Shown piece after piece: positions 32,452 through 41,629 of a DNA stretch of 64,000 bases. Under the pieces are notes generated by a model, which worked only from the letters and a program-made list of their open reading frames with translations, was not told the DNA's origin and made no database searches. Source of the stretch: CAZEAP01 sp964510315 (GTDB lineage: Bacteria > Planctomycetota > Brocadiia > SM23-32); assembly GCA_964510315.1 (NCBI GenBank), contig CAZEAP010000002.1, positions 177,932 to 241,931 on the forward strand, read 5' to 3'. Position numbers and translations under genes: made by a program. How positions within the stretch are numbered: the stretch's first letter is position 1; the number at the start of each line of letters is the position of its first letter.

Positions 32452-33486
32452 CTATTGTTTGGCACGGCTGTCCCGAGAGGGTTCCCTGGGGCCGAGGTAC
32501 TTGATGAAAGCCCGCAACTCGGGCAGGGAGAAATGGCCCTCCATCTTCTGGACCATGATGGCGAGCGCATCGTAAGGCGCTGACTTATCGGCGTAACAGC
32601 GCTTGGTGGTCAGCGCGTCGTAGACGTCGATGATCTTCGCCAGCCTGACCACCGGCGGAATGGCGTCACCTTTAAGGCCATCCGGATAACCTCCACCGTC
32701 GTGCTGCTCGTGATGGTTGCGGATGAGGGCGGCGGTGAGCCCGCTGAGTTTGAGGTGTTTGCGGGCCATCTCCAGGCCGAGGACCGGATGTTTCTTGATC
32801 TCCTCGAACTCATCCGGAGTCAGTGCCGAAGGCTTCGTGAGGATCTCCTCGGGGATCTGGCTCTTCCCGATGTCGTGCAGAATGGCGCCCCGTCCGATGT
32901 CCCTCAGAGTGCTTTCGTTCTGAATTCCGAGGATTGCCTTTGCGGTGGCCAGCAGGAACACGCAGACGTTAACGCAGTGGGTGTAGGTGTAGTAATCGTG
33001 GGCGATCAGGGAGGTCAGTTCCTCGACGGGCTGCTCGCTGCGGAGGACGGTATCGACCATGGGCTCTACCATGTCGGTGGCCTGCTTGAGGTTCGCACCC
33101 GAGCGGGGTTCCTCCAGCACCTTATTCATCACCCACGCTCCGCACTGGTAGATGACGGGCATTGCCTTCTCGGGCGAGAGCAGGTCATCGGCGAGGATGG
33201 CGTCGATCTGCTCGGTGACGTACTCGTAGAACGCCTCTTCGTCCTCCTTGCGCATGTAGAGCTGCTCGATCCCGTGGCTCAGCAGCCGCTCCCGGACTTT
33301 GTCCGTCAGCGGCTTGTTGGCGTTCTTGTAGAGTATGAACCCCGGCGGGTGTTTCTCCTGCAGGTAAAGGTCGGCCGGCGTCCGCGTGCCCGGCTGCATG
33401 GTGGCCAGGTCGATGGGGAAGAATGCCTTGCCGCGCGATCCCCCAGTTTCCTTATCTTGCACGGCGCTTGAGTCTGCGGCCGGCAT
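32452..33486 (-). CDS. HD-GYP domain protein (predicted cyclic-di-GMP phosphodiesterase)
   Basis: 344 residues from the ATG at 33486 (GGAGGGG upstream). The N-terminal about 130 residues are a helical sensor-like region (FFPIDLATMQPGTRTPADLYL, DUF3391-like). The HD-GYP domain has HDYYTYTHCVNV, HDIGKSQIPEEIL, KKHPVLG, IRNHHEQHDGGGYPDGLKGD and VRLAKIIDVYDALTT, with metal ligands and the GYP motif intact, so it should hydrolyse cyclic-di-GMP. No receiver or membrane anchor. It has its own promoter about 155 bases upstream in an AT-rich patch. Confidence 0.92.
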   Translation of the reverse strand: MPAADSSAVQDKETGGSRGKAFFPIDLATMQPGTRTPADLYLQEKHPPGFILYKNANKPLTDKVRERLLSHGIEQLYMRKEDEEAFYEYVTEQIDAILADDLLSPEKAMPVIYQCGAWVMNKVLEEPRSGANLKQATDMVEPMVDTVLRSEQPVEELTSLIAHDYYTYTHCVNVCVFLLATAKAILGIQNESTLRDIGRGAILHDIGKSQIPEEILTKPSALTPDEFEEIKKHPVLGLEMARKHLKLSGLTAALIRNHHEQHDGGGYPDGLKGDAIPPVVRLAKIIDVYDALTTKRCYADKSAPYDALAIMVQKMEGHFSLPELRAFIKYLGPREPSRDSRAKQ

Positions 33487-33648
33487 TTCACATCCCCTCC
33501 GCCCTCGCGGCGCGATACCGAGGCTTGCTGAGGCCCATCCAGTGAGATCGATCGGCCGTGTCCGGCTTCTCAACGGAGCCCGAGTTCAGACCACGCCCAA
33601 ACCGGAGACGAGGTTTCAGGTCGACAGCCCGGCCTGTTCTCATACCTT

Positions 33649-33677
33649 ATGTTACAATATGATATAACGAATGTCAA
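33649..33677 (-). promoter_or_regulatory. Promoter for the HD-GYP gene
   Basis: Minus strand TTGACA (33677-33672), 17 bases, TAACAT (33654-33649), inside the most AT-rich stretch of the window. The 356-base spacer 33487-33842 holds only this and the promoter on the opposite strand. Confidence 0.55.
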
Positions 33678-33799
33678 CATTTATCGCTATTCTTTCGTGC
33701 TTGCCGAGTGCTGTCCAACACTCCACGGCGGACCCTTGGGCCCTCCGGAATCCGACCGGGAGACCCCCGCACCCCGCATGAGTGATGTCGCATCCCTGC

Positions 33800-33829
33800 T
33801 TGCCTGGTTTGGCGTCCCTCTGGTAAAAT
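33800..33829 (+). promoter_or_regulatory. Promoter for the S41 protease-pyruvate kinase pair
   Basis: TTGCCT, 18 bases, TAAAAT. Predicted start near 33836, only about 7 bases before the TTG assigned as start of the protease, so translation is leaderless-like or begins further in. Confidence 0.45.
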
Positions 33830-33842
33830 TCGAAAGTCCCCT

Positions 33843-35129
33843 TTGCCTGTCTGCGACGATTGGCTTGACTACAGGGCTTTCATCTTGCCGGAAGACTCCG
33901 AAAGCGAAGGCTCCTCTCAGCGCTCAGGTGCGGACTACCTGCCGCTGCTCACATGGGCGCTGCTGGGTTTGCTGTGCGTCTGGTTTGTGGTATGGTTCCT
34001 GTTCCAGAGGCCCACCGGCGTGGAGGAGCGCCGGGTGGAGTCCTTCCGGCGCGCTCTCCGCTACGTGCCCGCCTACTACCTCTACGAAGTGGAGAAGGAC
34101 CGGCTCTATGAGGCCGCGATGGAGGGCATGATGGACTCCCTGGAGGACAGGTACAGCGACTACGTTCCCCCCGGCGAAAACAAGCGCCTCCAGGAGGAAA
34201 CCAAGGGTGAGTTCGGTGGAATCGGCGTTAGGGTGACCGCCCAGGACGGACTGCCCCTGGTCGTCGAGGTCGATGAGGAAGGGCCGGCGGGGCGGGCCGG
34301 CGTTCGGGAGAAAGACCTGATCACGCACGTGGAAGGGGAGGGCACTGCCGACCTGTCCCTCCGGGAGGTCGTCGACAGAATCCGCGGGGAGGTGGGAACT
34401 CCCGTCCGGCTGACGCTGATGAGGCCCGCTGTCGAGGAGAGCTTCCAGGTGTCCCTCGAACGCGCCAGGATCAGCATTCCCAACGTCAACTGGGAGATGC
34501 TGCCGAACGATATCGCTTACCTTCGGCTGCGCTCCTTCGACCGGAACTGCGCGGAGGAAGTGCAGCAAGCTCTGGGGGAGATCCAGGAGAAGGAGGCAGC
34601 AGGCGTTTTGCTGGACCTCAGGGACAACGCGGGCGGATTGATGAAACAGGGATTGAGCGTGGCCGACGCCTTCCTGGACGGCGGCGTAATGGTCCGCCTG
34701 AAGGGAAGGGTTGAAGGAAGGCTGTTCAGGGCCGACTCGGAGGTGGCGCTCAAGCAGGAGGTGCCCCTGGTTGTGCTGGTCAACCGCATGACGGCCAGCG
34801 CCTCCGAGATACTGGCCGGGGCGCTCCAGGCCAACGGCCGCGCAACGGTCGTCGGTACCCGCACCCAGGGGAAGGGCACGGTGACCGAGCTGCTGAGCCT
34901 GCCGGACGGGGGCGGTCTGAACCTGGCGGTGGCCCGATACCAACTGGCCGACGAGCGCATCGTCGAGGAGACCGGCATCCAGCCGGACATCGTCGTGGGC
35001 GAACTGCCTCCGCCGCCCAGGGACGATCCCGAGGAAGTCAAGGCATGGCTCCGGCGCTATGAACAAACACGGAGAGAACAGAAGAAGCGCGCCATCGAAC
35101 TGCTCGAGGGGAAGATCGCATCCGAATGA
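33843..35129 (+). CDS. S41-family C-terminal processing peptidase (CtpA-like)
   Basis: 428 residues. A cytoplasmic N-tail and one membrane span (about 33-54) are followed by a helical cap, a PDZ domain (about 120-205, FGGIGVRV, PAGRAGVREKDLI) and the peptidase core. The catalytic Ser lies in TASASEILAGAL (317-328) and the general-base Lys344 in TQGKGTV. Such enzymes trim or degrade periplasmic proteins. The TTG start at 33843 is uncertain: it has no Shine-Dalgarno and lies next to the predicted transcription start. The stop overlaps the pyk start as ATGA, so the two genes are coupled. Confidence 0.92.
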   Translation: MPVCDDWLDYRAFILPEDSESEGSSQRSGADYLPLLTWALLGLLCVWFVVWFLFQRPTGVEERRVESFRRALRYVPAYYLYEVEKDRLYEAAMEGMMDSLEDRYSDYVPPGENKRLQEETKGEFGGIGVRVTAQDGLPLVVEVDEEGPAGRAGVREKDLITHVEGEGTADLSLREVVDRIRGEVGTPVRLTLMRPAVEESFQVSLERARISIPNVNWEMLPNDIAYLRLRSFDRNCAEEVQQALGEIQEKEAAGVLLDLRDNAGGLMKQGLSVADAFLDGGVMVRLKGRVEGRLFRADSEVALKQEVPLVVLVNRMTASASEILAGALQANGRATVVGTRTQGKGTVTELLSLPDGGGLNLAVARYQLADERIVEETGIQPDIVVGELPPPPRDDPEEVKAWLRRYEQTRREQKKRAIELLEGKIASE

Positions 35130-36583
35130 AAGACCACCCAACAGAACTCGCTCGTGCGGCGCGCACCAAGATCGTGGCCACCATCGGCCCCGCCAGCGCA
35201 GGGGCCGACATGGTGCGTCGGCTGATAGTGGCCGGCGTGGACGTGTTCCGGCTGAACTTCTCACACGGAAGCCGCGAGGACCACGCCGGTTACATCCGCA
35301 CCATCCGCCGGGCCGCCGAGGGCGCGTCCGAGCCCGTGGCCGTGCTGCAGGATCTGCAGGGCCCCAGGATCCGGACGGGCCGGCTGCGAGGCGGGGAGAC
35401 GGTGGAACTGGAAGAAGGCAAGGAGGTCCTGCTGCGTTCGGGGGAGTTCGCCGGAGACTCCGAGCGGATAGCGGTGGACTACGAGCACCTGGCCGAAGAC
35501 GTGGAGCCCGGGGACGAGATCGTCCTGAAGGACGGCCTCATCGAGCTGAAGGTCCTTTCGGTGGCCGGTGACGGCGTCCGCTGCCGGGTGAGCAGCGGCG
35601 GGGAACTGGGGGAGAAGGAAGGGATCAACCTGCCGGGTGTGCACCTGAGCATCAGCTCGCCGACCCAGAAGGACCTCGAGGACCTCCGCTTCGGGCTTGA
35701 GCAGGGAGTGGATTTCGTTGCCTTAAGCTTCGTGCAGGCCCGTGAGGACGTCAATCGCCTGAAAGCGGCCGTTGAAGACTACACCGACGGGGAAAGGGAA
35801 GTGCCGGTGATCCCCAAGATCGAGAAGCCCGAAGCGGTGGAGCGGCTGAGGGAGATACTGGAGGTCTCCGGCGGCGTCATGGTGGCCCGGGGCGACCTGG
35901 GCATCGAGATGCCCACCGAGGCGGTGCCCGCCGCACAGAAGAAGATCATCCGCACGGCCAACTCCCTCGGACTGCCCGTCATCACCGCCACACAGATGCT
36001 GGACTCCATGGTCCAGAACGCCCGGCCAACCCGGGCGGAGGCCAGCGACGTGGCCAATGCCATACTGGACGGAACCGACGCGGTGATGCTCAGCGGCGAG
36101 ACTTCCATCGGACGACACCCCGTCGAGGCCGTGAAGGTCATGAACAGCATCTCGAGGGAGACGGAGGGCTGGGTGGCCGCTCAGGGCGGTGCGTCCCCGC
36201 CCAGGATGGAGGAAGCCGCTCACGAAATGCAGCACGCCCTGGCCGGCGCCGCCTGCATGGTGGCCCGCTCGCTGGATGCGGCGGCGATCGTTCCGTTTAC
36301 CATAACCGGCGACACGGCCCGGTATGTTTCCCAGCGTCGGCCGGGGACCCCGATATATGCGCTGACCCCGAGCGACAGGACCTATCGCCGGCTGGCCCTG
36401 CTGTGGGGCGTGCACGCGGTAAAGCTGGAGATGTTCGAGACCACCGACGAGATGATCCAGCAGGGGCGGACACGCCTGCTGGAGAGTGGCCTGGTGGAGC
36501 GGGGCGACTCGGTGGTGTTCGTGGCCGGTGCCTCCACGCGCACGCCGGGAGGGGTCAACATGCTGAAGATCGAGCAGTTCTGA
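35126..36583 (+). CDS. pyk: Pyruvate kinase
   Basis: Transfers phosphate from phosphoenolpyruvate to ADP. 485 residues. Motifs: TKIVATIGPAS, RLNFSHG, DLQGPRIRTG (the PykA-like variant of DTKGPEIR), catalytic Lys in IPKIEKPEAV, metal and substrate site VMVARGDLGIEMP, and ATQMLDSM, PTRAEASDVANAI, MLSGETSIG. The C-terminal allosteric domain is present. With a PPi-type phosphofructokinase at 58.4 kb it suggests glycolysis with a reversible upper step. Start overlaps the protease stop by 4 bases. Confidence 0.97.
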   Translation: MKDHPTELARAARTKIVATIGPASAGADMVRRLIVAGVDVFRLNFSHGSREDHAGYIRTIRRAAEGASEPVAVLQDLQGPRIRTGRLRGGETVELEEGKEVLLRSGEFAGDSERIAVDYEHLAEDVEPGDEIVLKDGLIELKVLSVAGDGVRCRVSSGGELGEKEGINLPGVHLSISSPTQKDLEDLRFGLEQGVDFVALSFVQAREDVNRLKAAVEDYTDGEREVPVIPKIEKPEAVERLREILEVSGGVMVARGDLGIEMPTEAVPAAQKKIIRTANSLGLPVITATQMLDSMVQNARPTRAEASDVANAILDGTDAVMLSGETSIGRHPVEAVKVMNSISRETEGWVAAQGGASPPRMEEAAHEMQHALAGAACMVARSLDAAAIVPFTITGDTARYVSQRRPGTPIYALTPSDRTYRRLALLWGVHAVKLEMFETTDEMIQQGRTRLLESGLVERGDSVVFVAGASTRTPGGVNMLKIEQF

Positions 36584-36608
36584 GGGCCGACCCGCCCGCC
36601 GTGATCCG

Positions 36609-36638
36609 TTGCGGATGAAGGCCCGCCTGTCCTATCAT
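36609..36638 (+). promoter_or_regulatory. Possible promoter for the peptide transporter operon
   Basis: TTGCGG, 18 bases, TATCAT (5 of 6). Lies just past the pyk stop; leader about 45 bases to the transporter binding protein. Weak -35. Confidence 0.3.
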
Positions 36639-36691
36639 ATGCCTGTGCAGCGTGGTGTTCCTCCGGCTTCCGGACTCTCTTTGGTGATTGC

Positions 36692-38656
36692 ATGTTCGCA
36701 TGGTCTCGAAAGGGCCCGCGCACCCGGACCGGTTCGTGGTGGCGGGCTGGGGCTATGCTGCTGACCGGTCTGATGCTGCTTGCCCATGGGGCGGGTTGCT
36801 CGAACGATCCCTACCCTCCGCCCGGCGACAAGAAGATCATCTACTCGGTGCTCGGGGAGGACCCTCACGGCCTCGACCCGGTGCAAACGGGGGACACCCT
36901 GTCGGCCGGCGTGGCCAGCCAGATCTACGAATCCCTCTACGAGTATCACTTCCTGAAGCGGCCCTATGAGCTGAAGCCCGCACTCGCCGCCGCCATGCCC
37001 GAGGTCTCCGAGGACGGTTTGACGTACACGATCCCCGTCAAGAGGGGCATCTATTTCCAGGATGATCCCTGTTTCGAAGCCACCGACGGGGAGGGGCGCG
37101 AGCTGACGGCGGGGGACTTCGTCTATGCCGTCAAGCGTTTGGCCGATGCCGCCACCGACCCCACCGGATGGTGGCTTCTGCAGGGGAAGATCCGGGGGCT
37201 GGATGAGTTCCACGATCTGTCGGTCGAGCGGGCCGCCATGGACCGGGAGATGGACTACTCGATGTCGGTCGAGGGGCTCAGAGCCCCGGACAGCTACACC
37301 CTGCAGATAAAGCTGAAGGAACGCTATCCGCAACTGAAATACGCGCTGGCCATGCCCTACACGGCCGCCACGCCCCGGGAGGCGGTGGAGTACTACGGGA
37401 AGGACTTCCACAACCAGCCGGTTGGCACGGGCCCCTTCCGACTGAAGGAGTGGAGCCGGCGGTGGCGCCTCATCCTGGAGAGAAACCCGGAGTACCGAGA
37501 TGATTTCTACCCCGCCGAGGGGGAGCCGGGCGACCGGGCGGCCGGCCTGCTGGAGGATGCCGGGAAGAAAGTTCCGATCGTGGACGAGGCCTACTACACC
37601 ATCATGTACGAGGCCCAACCGGCCTGGCTGTATTTCAAACAGGGCTACCGCGATGCCTCCGGCATATCGAAGGACAACTTCGAGGAAGCCATCACGCCGA
37701 ACAAGGAGCTGAGCCCCGAGTTCAGGGAGAAGGGCATACGGCTGGTGAAGATGCCCGAGGCGATGGTCACCTACATCGGCTTCAACATGGACGATCCCGT
37801 CGTGGGGGGCGAGAACAGGAAACTGCGGCAGGCCCTGAGCCTGGCATACGATACGGAATGGCGCATCGAGCATTTCTACAACGGACGGGCCGTCAGCGCC
37901 CAAAGCCCCATCCCGCCGGGCATCTTCGGCTACGATCCGGACTACAGGAATCCCTACAAGGGCTACGACCCGGAGCGGGCGCGGGAGCTGCTGGCCGAAG
38001 CCGGCTACCCGGGGGGAGTAGGGGAGGACGGAGAGCCGCTGAAGATCGCCTACGACCTGGGCAGCGCCGGCCCCGGTGTGCTTCAGCGGGCAAGGGCCTT
38101 CGCACGGGAAATGCAGGATATCGGCGTCGAGGTGGAGATCCGCACCAACACGTGGGCGGAATTCCTGCGGAAGATCCGCGAGGGCCGGACGCAGGCATTC
38201 GGGGTGGGCTGGATCCTGGATTATCCCGACCCGGAGAACTTCCTCCAGCTTCTCTACGGGCCGAACGGCCCCCGGCCCAACAACGCACGCTACGACAACC
38301 CCGAGTACAACCGTTTGTATGAGAAGATGAAGGCCATGCCGAACTCTCCCGAACGCCGCCGGATAATCCGGAAGATGGTGGACATCGTTGCGGAGGACGC
38401 CCCCTGGATACCCGGCATCCACCCGGTCAGCTACACGCTGTATCATCAGTGGTACCGTAACGCCAAACCCCACGGCATCACGGGGGGGTACCTGAAATAC
38501 CGGGACGTGGACGTTGAGCTGCGGGACAGACTGCGCCGGAAGTGGAACAGCCCCAACCACGTGCTGCTGTTCATCTTCTTGGGCGTGGTGGGCGGCATCT
38601 CGGTCCTGTTGGGGATAATCGGCAGGGAACGACCCGGGAGGGCCGCGCGGTCATGA
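36692..38656 (+). CDS. Peptide ABC transporter substrate-binding protein, lipoprotein with C-terminal membrane span
   Basis: 654 residues of the family-5 (OppA/DppA) solute-binding fold: GEDPHGLDPVQTGDT, LTAGDFVYAVKRLAD, NQPVGTGPFRLKEW, LRQALSLAYDTEWRI, GWILDYPDPENFL. The N-terminal signal ends GAGC (lipobox, Cys at about 36). Unusually, the C-terminus has another hydrophobic helix (about 618-640, HVLLFIFLGVVGGISVLLGII) with a short basic tail, so the protein may be held at both ends. It is the first gene of a five-gene transporter operon and overlaps the permease start by 4 bases. Confidence 0.93.
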   Translation: MFAWSRKGPRTRTGSWWRAGAMLLTGLMLLAHGAGCSNDPYPPPGDKKIIYSVLGEDPHGLDPVQTGDTLSAGVASQIYESLYEYHFLKRPYELKPALAAAMPEVSEDGLTYTIPVKRGIYFQDDPCFEATDGEGRELTAGDFVYAVKRLADAATDPTGWWLLQGKIRGLDEFHDLSVERAAMDREMDYSMSVEGLRAPDSYTLQIKLKERYPQLKYALAMPYTAATPREAVEYYGKDFHNQPVGTGPFRLKEWSRRWRLILERNPEYRDDFYPAEGEPGDRAAGLLEDAGKKVPIVDEAYYTIMYEAQPAWLYFKQGYRDASGISKDNFEEAITPNKELSPEFREKGIRLVKMPEAMVTYIGFNMDDPVVGGENRKLRQALSLAYDTEWRIEHFYNGRAVSAQSPIPPGIFGYDPDYRNPYKGYDPERARELLAEAGYPGGVGEDGEPLKIAYDLGSAGPGVLQRARAFAREMQDIGVEVEIRTNTWAEFLRKIREGRTQAFGVGWILDYPDPENFLQLLYGPNGPRPNNARYDNPEYNRLYEKMKAMPNSPERRRIIRKMVDIVAEDAPWIPGIHPVSYTLYHQWYRNAKPHGITGGYLKYRDVDVELRDRLRRKWNSPNHVLLFIFLGVVGGISVLLGIIGRERPGRAARS

Positions 38657-39630
38657 TCGCCTACGTCGTCCGCCGCATCCTTTACACCGTACCCCTGGTG
38701 CTGGGGGTCTGCCTGATCACGTTTCTGCTTTTCGAGGTCATGTTCGCCCCCCAGGAAAGGGCCGCTCGCCTGGCGGGGAAAGGCGCCGGGCGGGAGGAAA
38801 TCCAGGAGATCATCCGGGCGCGGGGCTGGGACAAAGGGCTCTTCTACAACGGGGACGCCGAGGGCCTGAAGAAGCTGACCGACACCCGCTTCACCTACCA
38901 CATGGGCCGGCTGCTGCGGTTTCGTTTCGGCCGTTCCGAGAAGACCCATGAGGACATCGGGCGGAAGATACTCCGCGGGATGGGACCTTCCCTCAGCCTC
39001 ACCGTGCCCATATTCCTGCTCGGCCTATCGGTGTCGATCTGCCTGTCGTTGACGGTGGCGTTCTTCCGGGCCACCTTGCTGGACCTCTGGGTGGTGGTCA
39101 TCTGCGTGGCCTTCATGTCCATCTCCGTGCTGGTTTACATCATCGGGGGACAGTATCTGCTGGCCCAGCACATGCGCCTGTTTCCGGTCTACGGCTACGC
39201 CCCCGGGGTCCACTCCGTGGCATTTCTGCTGCTGCCGATCCTTATCGCCATCCTGAAGGGCCTGGGCAGCGACGTGCGCTTCTACCGGACCGTATTCCTT
39301 GAACAGATCAACGAGGACTACGTGCGGACGGCCCGCTCGAAGGGCCTGGCCGAGCACGTCATCTTGTTCAAACACGTCCTGAAGAACGCCATGGTGCCCA
39401 TCCTGACCCGCACCGTTCTCGCCATCCCCTTCCTGTTCATGGGGTCCCTGCTGCTGGAGCGGTTCTTCGGCATCCCGGGGCTGGGCAACATGACCATTGA
39501 AGCCGTGGAGAGCGGCGACTTCCGGGTGCTCAGCGCGATGGTCTACCTGGGGGCCCTGCTGTTTGCGGCCGGCAACCTGGCCACCGACATCTGCTACACC
39601 TTCGTTGACCCGAGGATCCGGCTGCGATGA
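38653..39630 (+). CDS. Peptide ABC transporter permease (DppB/OppB type)
   Basis: 325 residues. N-terminus MIAYVVRRILYTVPLVLG with the first span, then a periplasmic insert (about 30-100) and further spans to the C-terminus. The EAA loop, which contacts the ATPases, reads EDYVRTARSKGLAEHVILFKHVLKNA, and the end is ATDICYTFVDPRIRLR. It is joined by ATGA overlaps to the binding protein upstream and the second permease downstream. Confidence 0.95.
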   Translation: MIAYVVRRILYTVPLVLGVCLITFLLFEVMFAPQERAARLAGKGAGREEIQEIIRARGWDKGLFYNGDAEGLKKLTDTRFTYHMGRLLRFRFGRSEKTHEDIGRKILRGMGPSLSLTVPIFLLGLSVSICLSLTVAFFRATLLDLWVVVICVAFMSISVLVYIIGGQYLLAQHMRLFPVYGYAPGVHSVAFLLLPILIAILKGLGSDVRFYRTVFLEQINEDYVRTARSKGLAEHVILFKHVLKNAMVPILTRTVLAIPFLFMGSLLLERFFGIPGLGNMTIEAVESGDFRVLSAMVYLGALLFAAGNLATDICYTFVDPRIRLR

Positions 39631-40586
39631 ACGGCGAGCCACAGCGAGAGGTGCGCTCCCTGTGGGGGGAGGCATGGCACCGACTCCGGCGAAACCGCCT
39701 GGCCATGCTCTGCCTGGCGATTATCGCCCTCTATGTGGCGGTCGGCCTGCTGGACTTCGTTCCGGTCGGCCCCCTGCTGCCGGAGGAAGCGAAGGCCGGC
39801 GGGCGCGAGGTGACTTTCATCGACTGGGTGTTCACCAGGGCGGTCGGGGAGCCGGCCAAGGAGGAGAGCTACGCCGCGCCCGGCGAGGCCGGTCACCCCC
39901 TCGGCACGGACATCCAGGGAATGGACGTGCTCTACAAAACCGTCAAAGGCATCAACACCGCAATCGTCCTGGGCGGGCTGACCGCTGCCATCTACATCCC
40001 TCTGGGCCTGCTGTTCGGCATCATAGCGGGGTATTTCGGCGGGTTCATCGACGACCTGGTTGTCTACGTGTACTCCACGCTGGCCTGCATCCCCGGCATA
40101 CTGCTGCTGATCGCGCTGATGACGGTGATGGGCAAGGGGCTGCCCCAGCTCTGCATCGCCCTGGGAGTGACGAGCTGGGTGGGGCTCTGCCGGCTGATCC
40201 GGGGTGAGACGCTGAAACTGCGGGAATCCGACTACGTGCTGGCCGCCCGGGCGGTGGGGGCCGGCAGCTTCCGGATCATTTTCCTGCACATCCTTCCGAA
40301 CCTGTTCCACATCGTTATCATCGTCTTCACCCTCGGATTCAGCGGGATCGTCATGTCGGAAGCCGTTCTCACCTACATCGGCGTGGGCGTCGACCCCCAG
40401 ACCATCTCGTGGGGGATGATGATCTCGAACGCCCGGATGGAGCTGGCCCGGTTCCCCAGCGTCTGGTGGCAGTTCGCGGGCTCCGCCGCCGCATTGTTCC
40501 TCCTGGTGCTGTGTTTCAACGTGTTCGGCGACGCCCTGCGCGACGCCCTGGACCCACGGCTCAGAACGGGGGCTCAGGGCAAATGA
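39627..40586 (+). CDS. Peptide ABC transporter permease (DppC/OppC type)
   Basis: 319 residues. The DppC N-terminal pattern (WHRLRRNRLAMLCLAIIALYVAVGLL) is followed by PLGTDIQGMDVLYKTVKGI, the EAA loop ESDYVLAARAVGAGSFRIIFLHILPN and C-terminal FGDALRDALDPRLR. Partner of the upstream permease. ATGA overlap on both sides. Confidence 0.95.
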   Translation: MNGEPQREVRSLWGEAWHRLRRNRLAMLCLAIIALYVAVGLLDFVPVGPLLPEEAKAGGREVTFIDWVFTRAVGEPAKEESYAAPGEAGHPLGTDIQGMDVLYKTVKGINTAIVLGGLTAAIYIPLGLLFGIIAGYFGGFIDDLVVYVYSTLACIPGILLLIALMTVMGKGLPQLCIALGVTSWVGLCRLIRGETLKLRESDYVLAARAVGAGSFRIIFLHILPNLFHIVIIVFTLGFSGIVMSEAVLTYIGVGVDPQTISWGMMISNARMELARFPSVWWQFAGSAAALFLLVLCFNVFGDALRDALDPRLRTGAQGK

Positions 40587-41629
40587 CAGAGGCAAGCCCC
40601 CTTCTGAGCGTACGCGACCTCCGGGTCCACTTCTTCACCGAGCAGGGCGTTGCCCGGGCGGTGGACGGAGTGGACCTCACGGTGGGCCGGAAGGAGACCT
40701 TCTGCCTGGTGGGGGAGAGCGGGTGCGGGAAGTCGGTCACCGCCCTTTCCATCATGCGGCTGGTGCCCTCGCCGCCTGGAAGGATAGTGACGGGGGAGGT
40801 GCTGCTGGACAAGGAGAAGCTACTGGAACTGCCGGCTCAGCAGATGCGGGCGGTGCGCGGGGAGCGCATCTCCATGGTCTTCCAGGAGCCCATGACGGCT
40901 CTCAACCCGGTCTTTACCGTGGGAAACCAGATCGTGGAGGCCGTGCGACAGCACCGCTCCGTCTCCCGGGCGGAAGCCCGCCGGCTGGCAGCGGACATGC
41001 TGGAGAGGGTCGGCATCCCGGAACCCACCCAGCGTCTCGGGGAGTATCCCCATCAACTCTCCGGCGGGATGCAGCAGCGAGTCATGGTGGCGATGGCGCT
41101 GGTGTGTCGGCCGGAGCTTTTGATAGCCGACGAGCCCACCACCGCCCTGGACGTGACCATCCAGGCCCAGATACTGGACCTTCTGGGTGAGCTGCAGGAG
41201 GAGCTGGACATGTCGGTCATGCTGATAACGCACGACCTGGGGGTGGTGGCGGAAGTGGCGGACCGGGTATCGGTGATGTACGCCGGCCACATCGTCGAAT
41301 GCGCGGACGTGGAAGCCATCTTCCATCGACCCCGTCACCCCTATACGGCCAGCCTGCTGGAGTCCCTGCCCGCCGCTTGCGAGCCGGGGGAGACGCTGCG
41401 GGTTATCCCGGGCACTGTGCCCGACGCGCGTCGTCTGCCCGCGGGGTGCCGATTTCATCCGCGCTGCTTCATGGCGGCACCCGAATGCGCAAAGGTTGAG
41501 CCGGAACTGCGGGAAATATCCCCCGGCCACAGCGCGCGCTGCCTCCGCGTCCCCGGTTACTGGCGGCAAGCCGAAACCGTGCCGGATGGACTGACCCCCG
41601 TTGAACCCACGGTGGCGATCCATGAGTGA
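40583..41629 (+). CDS. Peptide ABC transporter ATP-binding protein (DppD/OppD type)
   Basis: 348 residues. Walker A GESGCGKS, Q-loop VFQEPMTALNP, ABC signature LSGGMQQRVMVAMAL, Walker B LLIADEPTTALD and switch His in LITHDLG. The C-terminal oligopeptide domain has the cysteine motif AGCRFHPRC. Overlaps the permease stop by 4 bases and the next ATPase by 8. Confidence 0.96.
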   Translation: MTEASPLLSVRDLRVHFFTEQGVARAVDGVDLTVGRKETFCLVGESGCGKSVTALSIMRLVPSPPGRIVTGEVLLDKEKLLELPAQQMRAVRGERISMVFQEPMTALNPVFTVGNQIVEAVRQHRSVSRAEARRLAADMLERVGIPEPTQRLGEYPHQLSGGMQQRVMVAMALVCRPELLIADEPTTALDVTIQAQILDLLGELQEELDMSVMLITHDLGVVAEVADRVSVMYAGHIVECADVEAIFHRPRHPYTASLLESLPAACEPGETLRVIPGTVPDARRLPAGCRFHPRCFMAAPECAKVEPELREISPGHSARCLRVPGYWRQAETVPDGLTPVEPTVAIHE

